This document shows, in pieces, positions 1-13,640 of a stretch of DNA of 64,000 nucleotides; within the stretch, counting starts at the first letter, position 1; every line of letters starts with the position of its first letter. The stretch is from Chrysoperla carnea. Its lineage: Eukaryota; Arthropoda; Insecta; Neuroptera; Chrysopidae. Below the pieces are notes generated by a model. It saw nothing but the letters and a program-made list of their open reading frames with translations. It did not search any database and was not told the origin of the DNA. The position numbers and the translations under genes were made by a program. The DNA lies in contig NC_058339.1 of assembly GCF_905475395.1 (NCBI RefSeq), positions 11,540,001 through 11,604,000 of the forward strand, in the 5' to 3' direction.

Positions 1-1244
1 GAGTTTGTGTAAAGTTTACATCAAAAGACATATTTTGAGGTTTTTTGCGAGATACTTTGAAATTATAACAAAGCTCTAGCTTAAAATCGAAAAAGTTCCT
101 TGGTCTAGTTTCTTAAAATGGTTTTGAAATATTTTGAAAATTATTTGTAATGAAATTTAAAGTTTTTTTTTTGTGTTAACTTTTGGCTCGTTTTATTTAC
201 TTTTTATCCTTTTGCCAACGTTTGCAAAAAAAATGTATGAAAATCTTTGAGACTTACGTTTAAAATTTTTAGTGTGAATTCTGTTACATGATTAAATATA
301 CACGATTTTAAGATGATCCTAAGAAATCGTGATATTTTGGGAACATCTTTAATCAAAAAAAAACAATAGTATCGTCGCATTGCCACAAAACAGTCCATAT
401 ATAGAGGTCTTATGGCTAGTTGAATTTAATTTATTTTAACATACAGGTATGAGCAAGCAATCAGTGCAAAAATATCGCATACACGTACATACAATATACA
501 CAAATTTATAATCGATCCACAAAATAGATATCTCTTTGTGAATATTTATGTAAATACATCATAATATATATAAATGTTATATTGTCTGCTCAGTGTGTTG
601 TTCACTTGTATAATATGAGTTATATGAACACATGTTTTGATAACTTTATTAAAATATTAATTTTATACTTACTTTTGACAACAAATTTATTCATTTATAA
701 TAATAAAAAAAAAGAAGTTATTTATGGTAGGCTACTCTTTTCAATTTTATTTTATTTTATTTATCATTTTATTGTATCTTAAATTGTTACAAATTATTTT
801 TAATTAAATTGAATAAATGTTCATTTAATAAAAAAAAAAAATGCATTATTTGATTATTCAAATTTATTTTCATAATTAATAATTGTATATTCTTAATTAT
901 TCGATCAAATTAAACATTCAAAGGAACAAAAATTCTCAGGTAAGATTGTTCAATACACTATCATAGATGAAATCTAAAAGTCCTCATCACATCAAAGGTC
1001 CAGATTGATTTTTCTATAGATTAATGAAAAAAAAACATAAAAAGAAAATTTCATTTTGCTTCGGTTTGATGTATTTATATAAGCAATTAATTTTTATATA
1101 TTTTTATACCAAAAATTCTGTATCTATCATTAATTTCTTCTTACAATACTTATCTAAGAAATTTTGTAAACAGCTATATAAAGAAAATAATCAATAATGG
1201 GTTTTTTTACTAAATAAAAATTATGGTTATTTTTTGAACTTATA
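1..1244. other. AT-rich non-coding DNA
   Basis: Only short chance frames and A/T runs are seen. No repeat shared with the rest of the window. Confidence 0.6.
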
Positions 1245-1862
1245 TTAAGGTAGATTGCGAGTGATACTCTCGCCATCTGGTGTGAATTAAACAAGTTATC
1301 AGATATCTTACATTCATATGAATTTACTAGCAGATATCTGCCCGCCTTGCTGGGAAATTTCTCCTTTTTAAAACAAAGACGTCACGAACATCACGTTATA
1401 GGCCTGCCTTATCCCCCCTTTTGTTCACAATTTTCTAGATTTTCTAGACATTGTAACTTTCTATAGGTAATCATTAAATGTACATGATTTTTATAAATTT
1501 TGGATTTTGCATATAAGGTAATTTTGACCCAAAAAGAACAAAAATCGGGTGCATTTCTTGACTGGTTGAATAGTTTTTGAGATATGGACTAAAATCGATC
1601 CAAATATGGCGATATCTCAGAAACTCTACCCACCCGGCTACATATTATTGAATATAAGATATAGAATTTTATTATTGAATTTATGATTTGTCGGATTACA
1701 AGGTACTCCTTTGTAAAAAAATTCCAAATTATAGGGGGTTTTAGGAGTACTCTATAATCCGACAAATTCCAACACTGTCTTTCAAAACGTTTGCCGGATT
1801 ACAGGAGGCTCACTGTATGGTGAAAATCTAATAAAATTTATTTTTAATACAATCTACCTTAA
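1245..1862. mobile_element. TTAA-flanked element, 618 bp
   Basis: Termini TTAAGGTAGATTG and CAATCTACCTTAA are inverted repeats with TTAA on both sides. Inside are a Helitron-3'-end-like segment (from 1327, ACTAGCAGATATCTGCCCG), a partial family B unit (about 1500-1640) and a palindrome (GTCGGATTACAAGGTACTCC at 1687 with its complement ending near 1768). No ORF of note. It looks like a non-autonomous composite. Confidence 0.65.
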
Positions 1863-3894
1863 AACTAACATTCATTATCAATACGTACATTTTTATTATA
1901 AATTAAAATTAAATTATCTCCATTTATAATGAAAACAATATTTAATAAAAATGGTATGATAGATACATGAAACAAATTTTAAAATATTTTAGAATCCATT
2001 TATTTAATAAAATAAAAAATTATTAAAACGTGATTAACTTAACATTCAGTATTATAATAACACATCTATCTATCAGATATATGTATAAGGCAGCTACATA
2101 AATAAATACTTAAATACTATTTTATTTAGTTTAGTTTAGACGTAGTTATTTAACGCACTTTCACTTAAATAAAAATATTATAATTCAAGTTCATTTTTAT
2201 ATCATGTTAATGAAATCAAATTATTATTATATTTGTATAAATAATAGTAAATCCATTAATAATCATTGTACGATCTTTCTAAATAAAATGGATACAACCT
2301 GAACAAAAAACAAGGTTTGGGTTCCTTGCATTTTAATAATAAGACAATAATGTAAAACACGAAGATAGTATAAAAAATTAAATCAAATCTCAACAAAAAA
2401 AGAACGAGAGATGTCGTGAGGTACTCGGTAGGAACCATGCTTCTTTCGTTATAAATGATGTATTGTAAAATTGTTAAATAATTTTCTTAATACATTTTTC
2501 ATCAATATGCAGTCAGTTTAAAATAATAAAACGCATCATAAAATGTGAATAAATGGGAAAACGCCATCTATAAAGAGTAAGAAGTTACCAAAGATCAGAA
2601 TCAGTTAATAACAGACAAAAGAGTTCCGAGTGATAGACAATTAAAAATGTAGCAGAATATTCTTAGTTTTAGATTCCTAGGTGATCGGGGAGTGCCTTAA
2701 AATCACTTCAGAAAGGTAATGGTTTTTGGTGTCGTTTTTCAATGTTTCACTTTTTTGATCTAACCCCTCAGCACACAAGCAAATCAGAACGATAATGTTC
2801 GATGAGGGACATTTTTCCAAAAACCCCCATTAAGTTTTTTTGAGTTAGGGTGTACAATTAAACTTAATTATTTGAGAATGTTTATTTAAAATAAATTTAC
2901 CATCGTTAAAAAAAAACATTTATAAAAGATGTCATTATAAAAAAAGTATTTGAATATATTAAATTTTTTAAATAGAAGAACAATTCGAAACCCATAGTAT
3001 TTAGTAGAAATTCGACAGTATATTGCGTTAGAATTGGCTTACTGAGATCATGTAAACAATATTTTAAAGAAACTGGATACTTGAAATAAGTAGGAATGTA
3101 ATTCGAGTACCTAGGTACTAACTGATTTATGCCATTTTAATCATAAAATCGAAAAAAAATCATAAAATTAGAAGGTAAAATACTTTGCAGTGCACACTTT
3201 GAGGTGTATTATTAGGTTTTTTTAAATGTACTAATTACTTTGATGTATGTTAAATATGAAATGCGAAATTTAGTATTCTGTTAAATGGTAAAAAATTACT
3301 AAAGTTTGCATTTAACATTGAAAGTTTATTTTATGAGTATAGTGCGAATATATTACATATAATGGCACATCGTGAGTGTGTTACAGAGAGGTTATCTATA
3401 ATTTAACATAAATCTTTTATCTATGAGGCTATCTATGTACAAAACTTCCTGATTCGAGTAAGATCTCACGACCAAATAAAATGATTTAATGGGATGTTGA
3501 ATGTTTAGGTGAGAAGATTATACGTCAATTGATATAATGGAATCTAATGAAGAATATTTAGGAAAAAAACGATCGAAAACAAATAGATCTGGCAAAAATA
3601 GACTGAAAAATGTTTCTCTTAAAGTGTCCTATTTTTGAACGCAAGATCTAACTTCAGACCCCATCCAACTCTTCTATAGTCGACAAACTCAACCTAGCCA
3701 GCTCGTAATTACAACAATACTTCGGGTCAATAAATTTTTGGTGTATTTTTTTCCAGGTCTATTTTTATCGGGTCTATTTCCTCCGATCCGATTTATATAT
3801 TTTAAAATACTCTTAATTCCAAGTCTACAACTTTTAGTTTTGAGAAAAACTATTTATATCTTTTACAGTTTTGGAAAAATTGGATCTCTAAATA
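1863..3894. other. AT-rich DNA, minor repeat traces
   Basis: No gene. GAAGTTACCAAAGATCAGAATCA at 2580-2610 recurs near 52725, and 2740-2830 resembles 19350-19430, so both are old repeat fragments. Confidence 0.5.
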
Positions 3895-4140
3895 TGGACT
3901 GTTGCTCATTTACGAGCTCAATCTCACTTTTTACGTCGTGATCATGCTATAAAAATTCTAGCTTGATATCTCTTTTCGTTTTGGAGTTATCGTGATGTCC
4001 GATGGACGGACAGGCGTACAAAAGGAAATGGACTAATTAGGTGATATTATTCTAAGCTAAATTCATCACTATTTCTAAGCGTTACAAACTTGTGACAAAA
4101 ATTAGTATACCTTGTATATTTCATACATACAGGGTATAAA
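3895..4140 (-). repeat. Family A dispersed repeat, partial copy
   Basis: Reverse-strand sequence from CTCATTTACGAGCTC to the GGTATAAAAAT end matches the 5' half of the family A consensus. It lies head to head with the next copy. Confidence 0.8.
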
Positions 4141-4211
4141 AATAGAAAACTAATTAAAAATTTGATGTTTTGAATGCAAGAAAATTTTCTATCTATTTTG
4201 ACTTTACATTT

Positions 4212-4777
4212 ATTATACCATGTTTATATGAAATATACATGGTATATTAAGTTTAGTCCCAAGTTTGTAACGCTTAAAAATAATGACGCTAGGAAAAAAA
4301 TTTTGTCATAGGTGTTTATAAAATCACCTAATTAGTCCATTTCCGGTTGTCCGTCCGCCCGTCCGTCTGTGGACACGATAACTCAAAAACGAAAAAAGAT
4401 ATCGAGCTGAAATTTTTACGGCGTACTCAGGACGTAAAAAGTGAGGTCAAGTTCCTAAATGAGCATCATAGGTCAATTGGGTCTGGGGTCCGTAGGACCC
4501 ATCTTGTAAACCGTTAGAGATAGAACAAAAATTTAAATGTAAAAAATGTTCCTTATCAAAAATTAAACAACTTTTGTTTGAAACATTTTTTCGTAAACAT
4601 CACTGTTTACCCGTGAGGGCGCCAATTAGGTGAAAAATTTTATAATATGTACTATACTTGATTAACAGTTATGTATGTGTCACATGTTTGTATGTGTAAT
4701 GTGATAAAGTAATCAACACTGACTATGCATGGTATTTCAACAATTAACTCAGTCAATTGTTTGTTTTCACTTGTTTT
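4212..4777 (+). repeat. Family A dispersed repeat, full-length copy
   Basis: About 565 bp from TATACCATG to TTTTCACTTGTT. Family hallmarks are a 5' palindrome (ATACCATGTATAT...ATATACATGGTAT), a GTCCGTCCGTCTG run, AACTCAAAAACGAAAAAAGA, GGGTCCGTAGGACCC, the hairpin GTAAACATCACTGTTTAC and the end CAGTCAATTGTTTGTTTTCA. It has no coding capacity and no obvious transposon terminal repeats, so it is unclassified. Confidence 0.9.
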
Positions 4778-6833
4778 ATTTAGTTTTCATTACGTAACTG
4801 ATTTGACAAAAACTTTCTTTCCATATTGTGGAAGTTGTACATTTTTAAATTCTTTAACTGGTAAATATAAGAAAAGGATATACATATACAAAATAAGATC
4901 ACACCAAGAAATCAAAAATAAAATTTTACTAAGTACAAAAAAAAAATAACATTGACAGACGGACGTAATAACAATTTAATTCAAAAAAAGTGCATAAAAC
5001 CAGAAATTCAACTTCATATCGTGTTACTGATAATAAATACAATTAAAATTTTATACAATCAAGTCGTAGTGTGTTCAACGACCGAGTGTGTGTTCGTTCA
5101 TATTGGAGGTATGTCTTTTTTGTTTTGAGTTTTGAATGGTCCGACACATGTCCACTTAATAAAAATGAATGTCAAAGTATAATAATATAATTCACTTAAA
5201 AAGGTATTCAGAAAATCTTTTATGTATATTTTGTAAATTTTATTGTTACAGCCGTAAGGTATAAATATCATAAAATTTCGGAATCCAGGGCCAGTCAATG
5301 AATCTATATAAAAACTGTTAGATTGCGATGTTGAAAGCTTACTTAAAGAAGTTAAAAACAAAAATTTGTGCGACCTTGCTCTGTGGGTTTGAGCCACCTC
5401 TTCTCAGGGGTGCAAAAAATTCTGAAAATGACAATGGGAAACGATATAGGAATGAGTTATTATCAAAAGTGTCATCTAAGCATATTTCGAAAAGTCAATA
5501 CTTTTCAAGTTATATTGGCGACTGAAATTCCGAGTATTTAACGTCAAATAACTGAAAAATTTGAAGTTTTTTGAAGAAACTATATCGTTCACTTTTTAAA
5601 GTACCATAAAAAACCATGAAAATGAAAAAAAGTTTCAAGTCATTTGCATAAAATTTGACGGAGTTATAATGAAAACAAAGTTTCTTGAAAATTTTATGCT
5701 TGATTCAGCACAAAAACTGATGAATTTACCACGGAAACTAAAAATAATGCTTGCCTCATTCCAATTTACTTAACTTGGGTACTCGTAAAATGCTCAAAAA
5801 GTTGTAGCGGTTTTGGATATACGATATACATATAAGTTTCATCTAAATCTATTCAAAAGTTTTTGCGTGAAAGCATACAAAACAAACAAACATACTTTCA
5901 CATTTATAATAGGAGAGCATAATTGAGATTTAGGAATTATTTAGTTCATTTCTAAGTTCCGGATTTTTTGTTTAAATATTTTATCCTACTACTAAATAAC
6001 TATTTAATTAATAATATCCGGGTTTATTTTTTTAATCTATTTATTGATTATTTTTTTGGAAATGTTTTTATTAATCATAAGAAGCGATTAAAATATCAGT
6101 TTTATTAAATTATCAATTTCATTAAAGACATAATTGATATTATTATTTGTAGTATTTGCTTGATTTCATAATAAATTTCACTTATATGTGTGTGGTTAAT
6201 TAAAGTATGTTGTCAATCATCTCTCAAAATAAAAATAGCAAAATAATAATTTAAAAATGATTTGAGATCAGAATTTAATTTATAAGTGAAATAAAAAACA
6301 CCTTTTTTGAAACGAAATATAATTAAAAAGAACTAGACCTTCATCAATTAATTTAATTAACAGTATACTGAACAATTTTTTTTCATCTTTAATTGTTTAT
6401 AACTTTTGCAAATTTTTATGAGCTGAAAAATGCTTCAAGCACATTTTTCTACGTACTTTTACGACCATTATTTCTATATTTCACCAACTGAAACTTGTTA
6501 ACCAGACTATCTATATACAGAAAAAATTGTTCTTGAAAATTTAGTAGCGTGCGTTATATTTTATCACGTTGAGAATTTACAAGCATGACCTTGCATTTTA
6601 TGTTAAATATACTGTTTTAATCATGTTTCGATATGCTTAGAATTTGCTTACAATTTTCACCTGTATAATAAGCATTATTATACTTATTAATTACCTCTAA
6701 AATTTCAAATATTAAATTAGTAATTAAGTAATTACTCTACAAAATATGAATGCATAACTAAATATTATAAATTGCTTAAAAGTATATTTATTTTAATTAT
6801 TTTAAACAACAAATATTTATTATTAAAATAAAT
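4778..6833. other. AT-rich non-coding DNA
   Basis: No convincing exon. A reversed partial copy of the TATTATAAATGTGAAAG-type repeat lies near 5810-5925. Confidence 0.5.
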
Positions 6834-7150
6834 AGTCGAAAAAATTAGGCATTTTACCCAGGAATCGATTTCTCATCAGTTGAGTGTTCTCGATAAATTC
6901 TAATTTCCGGACACCACATTGTCTTTATTTAAAATTTTAAAAAACAATTGGATTGATTGTTCATTTTGAGGGATTCTATGTATTTTTGATCCCTAGCATA
7001 TTTTACGTAGCGTCACCTTTTCGAGATATAAGCACTTGAAAAAATGTGGGTTTACGCGGTTATTGACGACAGTAAAGATTATTTTGTAGTTTCCGTTTTC
7101 TGGTCAAAAATCGAAGAGTCGATTCCTGGGTTAGACTTTTTTCTCGATTT
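6834..7150. mobile_element. MITE-like element with CCCAGGAATCGA inverted ends
   Basis: TCGAAAAAATTAGGCATTTTACCCAGGAATCGA at 6836-6870 is matched in inverse near 7105-7145 (GAGTCGATTCCTGGGTTAGA). The ~315-bp unit has no useful ORF. Target duplications are not clear. Confidence 0.5.
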
Positions 7151-10100
7151 TATTTCCTCGATTATAAATCTAATTTCTTTTTTAAATTTATTTAAATTAA
7201 AAATGTATCTTTTACTTAATGCTGTCTGTGGCTTATAAATGATCATTTAAAGATTGTTTTTATTTTCATTTTTTTAACTGCCTAGAATTGTATTCACACA
7301 TATCATTATCGAGATAATTATGAAGAGTGAATTTCAAACAAACCATGAAAAATTTAGTCAAAAGTAAATTTACATTAAATTCAATTAACATAAATTAAAA
7401 ATCAAAATTCATTAACGATGTGTATATCATTAAGGCTATCACCATAGAGATAGTTATAGAATATAATTCTAATTCGGCATGCATTAGCTGAGAAGATAAT
7501 GAATGTTAAAGGTATTTTACTTTCTTCGCCAAAAATTATTGGGTCGTTTTAAAATTGATCTTATAAATTTTTACTTATTATTACATTAGTTGCAAAAATA
7601 CTACGAAATTTAATAAGTAATAGTGTTAATTATTTAAAAACTCTGATTACACTGAACACTATATTGACATATACGTGAAACTCGCAAATTAAGTTTAATC
7701 GATGCTTCAAACGAAAAATGGCAAAGGCACACATCTTATGCGGATAATGAATTCGATTTAGGTATACGGATTCAATTAAGAACTTACTCTGATTCGTAAC
7801 TGACAAACATTAGACGCACACTTTAAATTAGAAAGTTGTACTTTATAAAAACGCATTTATTTTTTATTTGAAAAAACAAACCACTTTTGTTGGATTTAAT
7901 GTGAATTTTTTTTTCGAAGAGTGCCTAGGTCGAAAAAATGGTTCGAACAAAAAATGTTACCTTTTTAATAAAAAACAACTTTCTAAGGGTTCATCTACCT
8001 TTTACTAGTTATTGATTAGATTGAGCTTTTCATTGAGCCTGAAAGCCCAAGTCAAGTTTAATATCTTGAAGAGGTGACATAATATACCAAACATTTTTTG
8101 CTTGAGGCTTTTTCGTAGATAAAAGTTATTTTTCACAGATACTGCAAAACAATGTTTGAATCAAACTTTCAAGAAAAAAATATCTCAATAAATAACTAAA
8201 TTTTATTATTAATACTTCAATGATAATTATAGTTGAATTTAATTACTAAAAGAACAAATAAAATAACTAATTAATTTATGGTGTTTTTGGAATTTGAAAA
8301 AAATACAAATACTAAAACAAATATTTTTATATTTGTGATAAATTAATGATATAAAGAAATATTTTATGTTATCAATCAAATTATGACAGAAAAGCTGTTA
8401 TTTTAGTTTCTTTGTGATTTAATTAAATTATAAAAAATTCATTTTCTTTCAATTCATATTATAGTAGAAAAAAATTATTATACCACGTTGATGCTGAAAT
8501 TGGCCGTAATCCCCTTTTCAAATCCAAAATCAACGCTTGAATCTGGAACTTGGGCGTATCTTATTCATACGCGTTCTCTTTACTGGTAAAAGATAGAAGA
8601 ACACTTGAAATAAGAAAGTGGTTCCTTATAAAATAAAGCTTTAAATTTTATTGCAAACATTTTTTCATTAAAAAAAAAATTATACATTACCATGACTTGA
8701 TCCTATAATAAAAAATGTTTAATCTGCCCCTGTATAGAAACAATAAACATGTGATATATTGTTAACAATAAATTATTAAATTTATAAGAAATGATTAAGC
8801 AAATTTATTATTATGGAACTACTCTATGGTCATAAACAACCGGTTATGTTATATAAAGATTTCCCACAGTTCAATAAGATACATACCTTATAGTTTAGTA
8901 CGTATTGGTACATGATTGTGGAAATTATTCACCCTAAATTACCCTAATGGATATTATGAAGTACATCGTCGAAGTTTAAGGTGTAAAAATAAATCCGTAT
9001 AGATAATATAAAATATGCTTAATTTGGCAATTTGTAGGAGTCGCTTGGAACATCTAAAACTCGCCAGCACTCGCGTCAACCGTTCGGTAATCTTTCTCCC
9101 ACTTTCTTTAAGATTAGTAAGAGATAATCCAAATACGATGGAAAAAATTCGTGTCAATCAAAATTAGGTTCTGAAAAATAGGTTTTCATTGCCAAAACTT
9201 ACTCTAGAAAGCATAATCGAAATATTTTATTTCAAAAGTTTCCTCAATCCGGTGCCGTTATGCGCCAGACTAAAAATATAAATTATTTCAAGTGTGACAA
9301 TATTTTTTTATAAAATTGTTACTACAGCTATAATAAATCATTTCTTGTAATTGTGCACTTCACCTCGCGATTATTAAGCAGTTATTTTCTAGCACGATCG
9401 GTCTGAGCTTTTAAGAAAAAAAAAAACCTCTATGATCTGTTGTCTTTTCGTGAAGTAGATAATCAACCTTTAATGTGTGGTGTCTGTCTGTGGCATCATA
9501 GCGCCTAAACAGATCAACCGATTTGTATTTTTTTGGTTTTGTTTGATAGGTAATTTAATAGAGAGTGTTCTTAGATATAGGTTTTATAGGCGAGGTTAGG
9601 GTTTCGTAGCCATAAAATTTACCGGGAATTTTTTTAATTTTGTTATTTTAAATTTTGTTTCACTTGTTATTTTATGAAACTAAAAAATTAAAAAAATATC
9701 AACAGACAAAAATTTTAATTTAAATTCAAGATAACTTTAACTGAGATTACTGAAAGATGGGTTTATTTAGTACTCGATAAAATGTTTCCAGTTGGGAGGT
9801 GAGATAAAATTTATAATTTAATTCCAGCAGCGGATAACCGAATACCACGAACATACTGAATTTCCCAATCAAGACAACAGCACAAAATCGAATATCTCGA
9901 AAACGTCGGATTTGTCAGCCAACTGTATATTTAACAAAAGTCTTGACCACCTAATCAATCTACCAACCATCAGACGGTTGAAATTTTTACACTAAAATAT
10001 TTGTAAGCTCTTTAACTAATTGATTTTGATTTACTACCCAAAAAAGATCGCTTGTTATGCTCCATTGTTAAAGGCTGTATCTGAAAATAAAACATATATA

Positions 10101-10713
10101 AATACTCTTTATAAGAATAAATAGTGATAATAAAAACTTTTTAAAATACTGATGAATATAATATAAAAAGACAACTTAATTACACAAGAAATATTAAAAA
10201 CTTTTAAATTGGTATATTTTAATAAAGCAATTTATTTTTATTATATATATTTTGTTTTTATTTTTGGCTACTGGAAAACATTTTTTTATTTAAAGATAAC
10301 CATAAAATATCTTAATTAATTTTTTCGATAACACAAAAAATTTAAGAATTATTTTCATTTTTGTCATTCCCACAAATTATTGTTAATAATTTAGATACGC
10401 ATATTTATTAGAATTTGTCCGTGTCTTAAAACTATTTTAGTAATTCTTGAGAACTTGTCATAATATAATAATAATTATTTACAATTTCATAAAAATATTT
10501 AAACATATAATAGTTATATATTATAGTAAGTGCTATAATTTGATTAAATGCGTATAAAGCTATTACATGCGTGTGTAATGTGAACATTATTTTGAAATTT
10601 AACCGGTAGAAGAAAGTAGTATGTACTTATATATTTTAGTGGTGTAATAACAAATAATAGCTCGATCCGTGAAGAATTCTGCTGTAAGTTTTTCCCGACA
10701 GGCTAGAGAAATC
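7151..10713. other. AT-rich non-coding DNA
   Basis: Nothing supported except the possible repeat at 9412-9620. Confidence 0.5.
9412..9620. repeat. Possible interspersed repeat fragment
   Basis: The segment with CTGTCTGTGGCATCATAGCGCC and CAGATCAACCGATTTGTATT has the style of widespread insect non-coding repeats. It occurs once in this window, so the call rests on style only. Confidence 0.3.
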
Positions 10714-10845
10714 CCTATATATATTATAAATGTGAAAGAAATTGAACAATATTGTAGCTCATACATCAGAATAACACATGAGCTATATTTTATAAAGATA
10801 TATTTAAAAAAAAAAATTAAAAAAAATATTAAATTTATTTTTTTG
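10714..10845 (+). repeat. TATTATAAATGTGAAAG-type repeat, copy 1
   Basis: CTATATATATTATAAATGTGAAAG followed by ACACATGAGCTATATTTTATAAAGATA matches 61514-61670; a reversed partial copy lies at about 5810-5925. Repeats beginning this way are frequent in insect genomes, often attributed to Helitron-like or SINE-like elements. Confidence 0.6.
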
Positions 10846-10854
10846 ACATTTCAG

Positions 10855-10947
10855 AAATTAGGGTGAAGAAGACAATTAATGGACATCTCCAATCAAGGCA
10901 GATGACCATTAATGGCCCTTACCAAACTACTCCAGAAAAGCAGAAAC
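10855..10947 (+). CDS. Isolated candidate internal exon of an unknown gene
   Basis: A strong acceptor (TTTATTTTTTTGACATTTCAG, ending 10854) and a strong donor (GTGAGT at 10948) flank 93 nt. One frame is fully open in a phase-1/phase-1 arrangement and reads IRVKKTINGHLQSRQ then MTINGPYQTTPEKQK. No partner exon, start or stop could be found nearby, and I do not recognise the peptide. It could be a cassette exon of a long gene with large introns, a non-coding RNA exon, or chance. Confidence 0.35.
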
Positions 10948-11559
10948 GTGAGTGATCACATACATAATAAATCAGTGGTACATTTTTATTAATCTCTAGC
11001 GTGCGCATGCGTGTATTTTTATCTATAGATATTCATTGGTAAACTTTTTTCAAACATACAGATACATTTCTCATAACTGGAACGGAAAAGAATTGCTGGT
11101 AATTGACCAAAAAAAAAAAAAAAAAACAGAGACATTAAAATAATAATAAAATAGTGGAATGTGTTTAAACAATAAATATTTTTTGTTTGTTAATTGTCTC
11201 CGTAACACTGATATGGTATTTGCAATGTTATGTTGTACCTGTGACTTGAAAAAATAAATAGAATATCTTGAAATATTTGTCGTCATTTTAAGAATTATTT
11301 TGTTTCTTATTGTTTTATTGCAGTTTTCAGATCTGTAGGTATTCAATATAAACCTTCGTCTTTGATTAATAATTCTTCGCCGTTTTAATAGTAATTTCAC
11401 ATATCCATACAGAAAATATAAAATAGGTGCGAGAAAACATAAACAGTTCTAAGTTAATCTAAGATCCAAGTGTAGTTATAAAGGACTATTAACTGTGAAA
11501 TAACAAACCATATTTAGCAAAAATCACGCTCTGCTATCAAGTTGTTCTCACTACAAAAT

Positions 11560-12330
11560 GGGTACGTTTTGGTACCATGCATCACAGATCGGGACCAATA
11601 CTCCATATTCTTGAAACCTATTAAAGCTAGATTAATTTAGATGAAAAGTGTGACCCTAATTTAGTAGGTTTACATACTTTGTTTCTCAAAATTGGATAAA
11701 ATTTGGATGTGATAGAGCAAAATTAAATTTTTTGAATTCTGATGACGTCATAAAGTATAAAAATTCGATTTTTTTGATAACACAGGCAAATTTGATCCAA
11801 TTTTAAATGAATTTTTTTTGAAACCAACTAATTTTGGGTCAATATTTTCAGCTGTGATGTCAATTTTTCACTAGCTATCACTAATTTGCTTAATTTCGAG
11901 ACCAGGACTCCACATTCTTGAAACCTATTAGAGCTAGGTTAGTTTTGATAAAAAATTTGAAAAGGACGACCCAAATTTAGTAGGATCACATACTTGGTTT
12001 ATCAAAATTGGATAAAATTTGGATGTGATAGAGCAAAATTAAATTTTTTGGATTCTGATGACGTCATAAAGTATAAAAATTCGATTTTTTTGATAACACA
12101 GGCAAATTGGATTCGATTTTTTTTGAAACCACCTAATTTTGGGTCAATATTTTCAGCTGTTATGTCAATTTTTCACTAGCTCTCACTAATTTGCCTAATT
12201 CCGGGACCAGGGCTCCACATTCTTGAAACCTATTAGAGCCAGGGTAATTTTGATAACAAATTGGAAATATATGGCCCAAATTTAGTAGGATTACATACTT
12301 GGTTTCTCGGAATTGGATAAAATAATTATT
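11560..12330 (+). repeat. Family C tandem repeat, about 2.4 units of ~310-316 bp
   Basis: The string ATTGGATAAA recurs at 11691, 12007 and 12312 with matching flanks such as GATGACGTCATAAAGTATAAA, TTTTTGATAACACAGGCAAA and CCACATTCTTGAAACCTATT. The units are diverged. No coding signal. Confidence 0.88.
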
Positions 12331-13079
12331 AAAATTTCAAATATTTTATTTCAAATATTATTAAAATTTCTTTAGATTATGTAAAATTATCTTTCAGATG
12401 AATCAAACATCGACGTGATTGATATTATTTCAATGTGTTTAATTTGGATTTAAAGTTTATATAGATTATAAAAAACACGCTTAGTTGTTTAAATGAATCA
12501 TCAAATTTAAAAATTCTCATTCATAGTGAACGATACATTAAAATTTTGATTCCAAAATGTGTTAATACTGCATAAAATTTATTAAAAAATTTTCTATATG
12601 ATTTAATTTGATTATATTTAACCTGAATACAAATGTTCTGTAAACGGCCTCGATAATTCACATAGAAAATAATTCACAACCAAAATAAAATTAAAAAAAT
12701 TTTAAATTCACACATAATTATTTGAAAATTATGAATACTTGCACCCGCACGGAAATTTTAAGAACAATGGTTTATTTTTTTAATTATAGTCAAATTAGTT
12801 GCCAAATATTATAACAAGATACCCACATTTGAAAGACAAGCATAATTTAATAATTATTGTATCATTTATATTTAGAATATTCAATTATATAAATCATACA
12901 CAAGGTATATAACAGATTGAATGTTAAGATAACATAAATATTTATTAAAATATAGAAGTATTGTGCGCTACTTGTAATGAGAGTTCATAAGATATTTAAA
13001 ATTTGCCATGAGCAAAATAATAACTTATTCGCTGGTAATACAAATTTTATCAACTTGTAATATTTAAGACATTCTAGAA

Positions 13080-13640
13080 CTGAAAAATATTGAAAAATTT
13101 ATTTTTTCTCCAATTTCGATAAAACTCGGTGCATTTGTTGACTGGTTGAATAATTTTAGAGATACGGACTAAAATCGATCCAAATATTGCGATATCTCAA
13201 AAACTCTGCATCCAATCATTAAATTAACCATATTTTTATACTTTTTGGATCAAAATTGCCCCATCCACTGAGTTTTATCAAATTCCAACAAAAAATTTTT
13301 TTTTGCGGTTTTCTCGAATTTTTTAAAGGGGTGTACCACTTAAAAAAATTGCAAAAAATCGAAAAATTTGTGTTATCTCCAATTTCGATAAAACTCAGTA
13401 TATAAGATAATTTTGACCCAAAAAGTACAATAATCGGGTGCATTTGTTGACTGGTCGAATAGTTTTTGAGTTACGGACTAAAATCGATCCAAATATTGCG
13501 ATATCTCAAAAACACTGCATCCAATCATTCAAATAACCTGATTTTTCTACTTTTGGGATCAAAATTACCCCATCTATCGAGTTTCATAAAATTCCAAAAC
13601 AATATTGTTTTTTGCGTTTTTCTCGATTTTTACAAAGGGA
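13080..13640 (+). repeat. Family B tandem repeat, about 1.8 units of ~309 bp
   Basis: GATCCAAATATTGCGATATC recurs with a 309-bp spacing (GATATCTC at 13191 and 13500). The unit also holds CCAATTTCGATAAAACTC, CATTTGTTGACTGGTCGAAT and CATCCAATCATTAAATTAAC. Short reverse-strand frames over this segment are not coding. Confidence 0.88.

Noticed and set aside
5098-5397. 99-codon minus-strand ORF
   Set aside because: No recognisable domain, biased composition, overlaps another open frame; treated as chance.
11071-11400. 109-codon minus-strand ORF
   Set aside because: A run of lysine/asparagine/phenylalanine codons from AT-rich DNA with a poly-F stretch; no motif or splice support.
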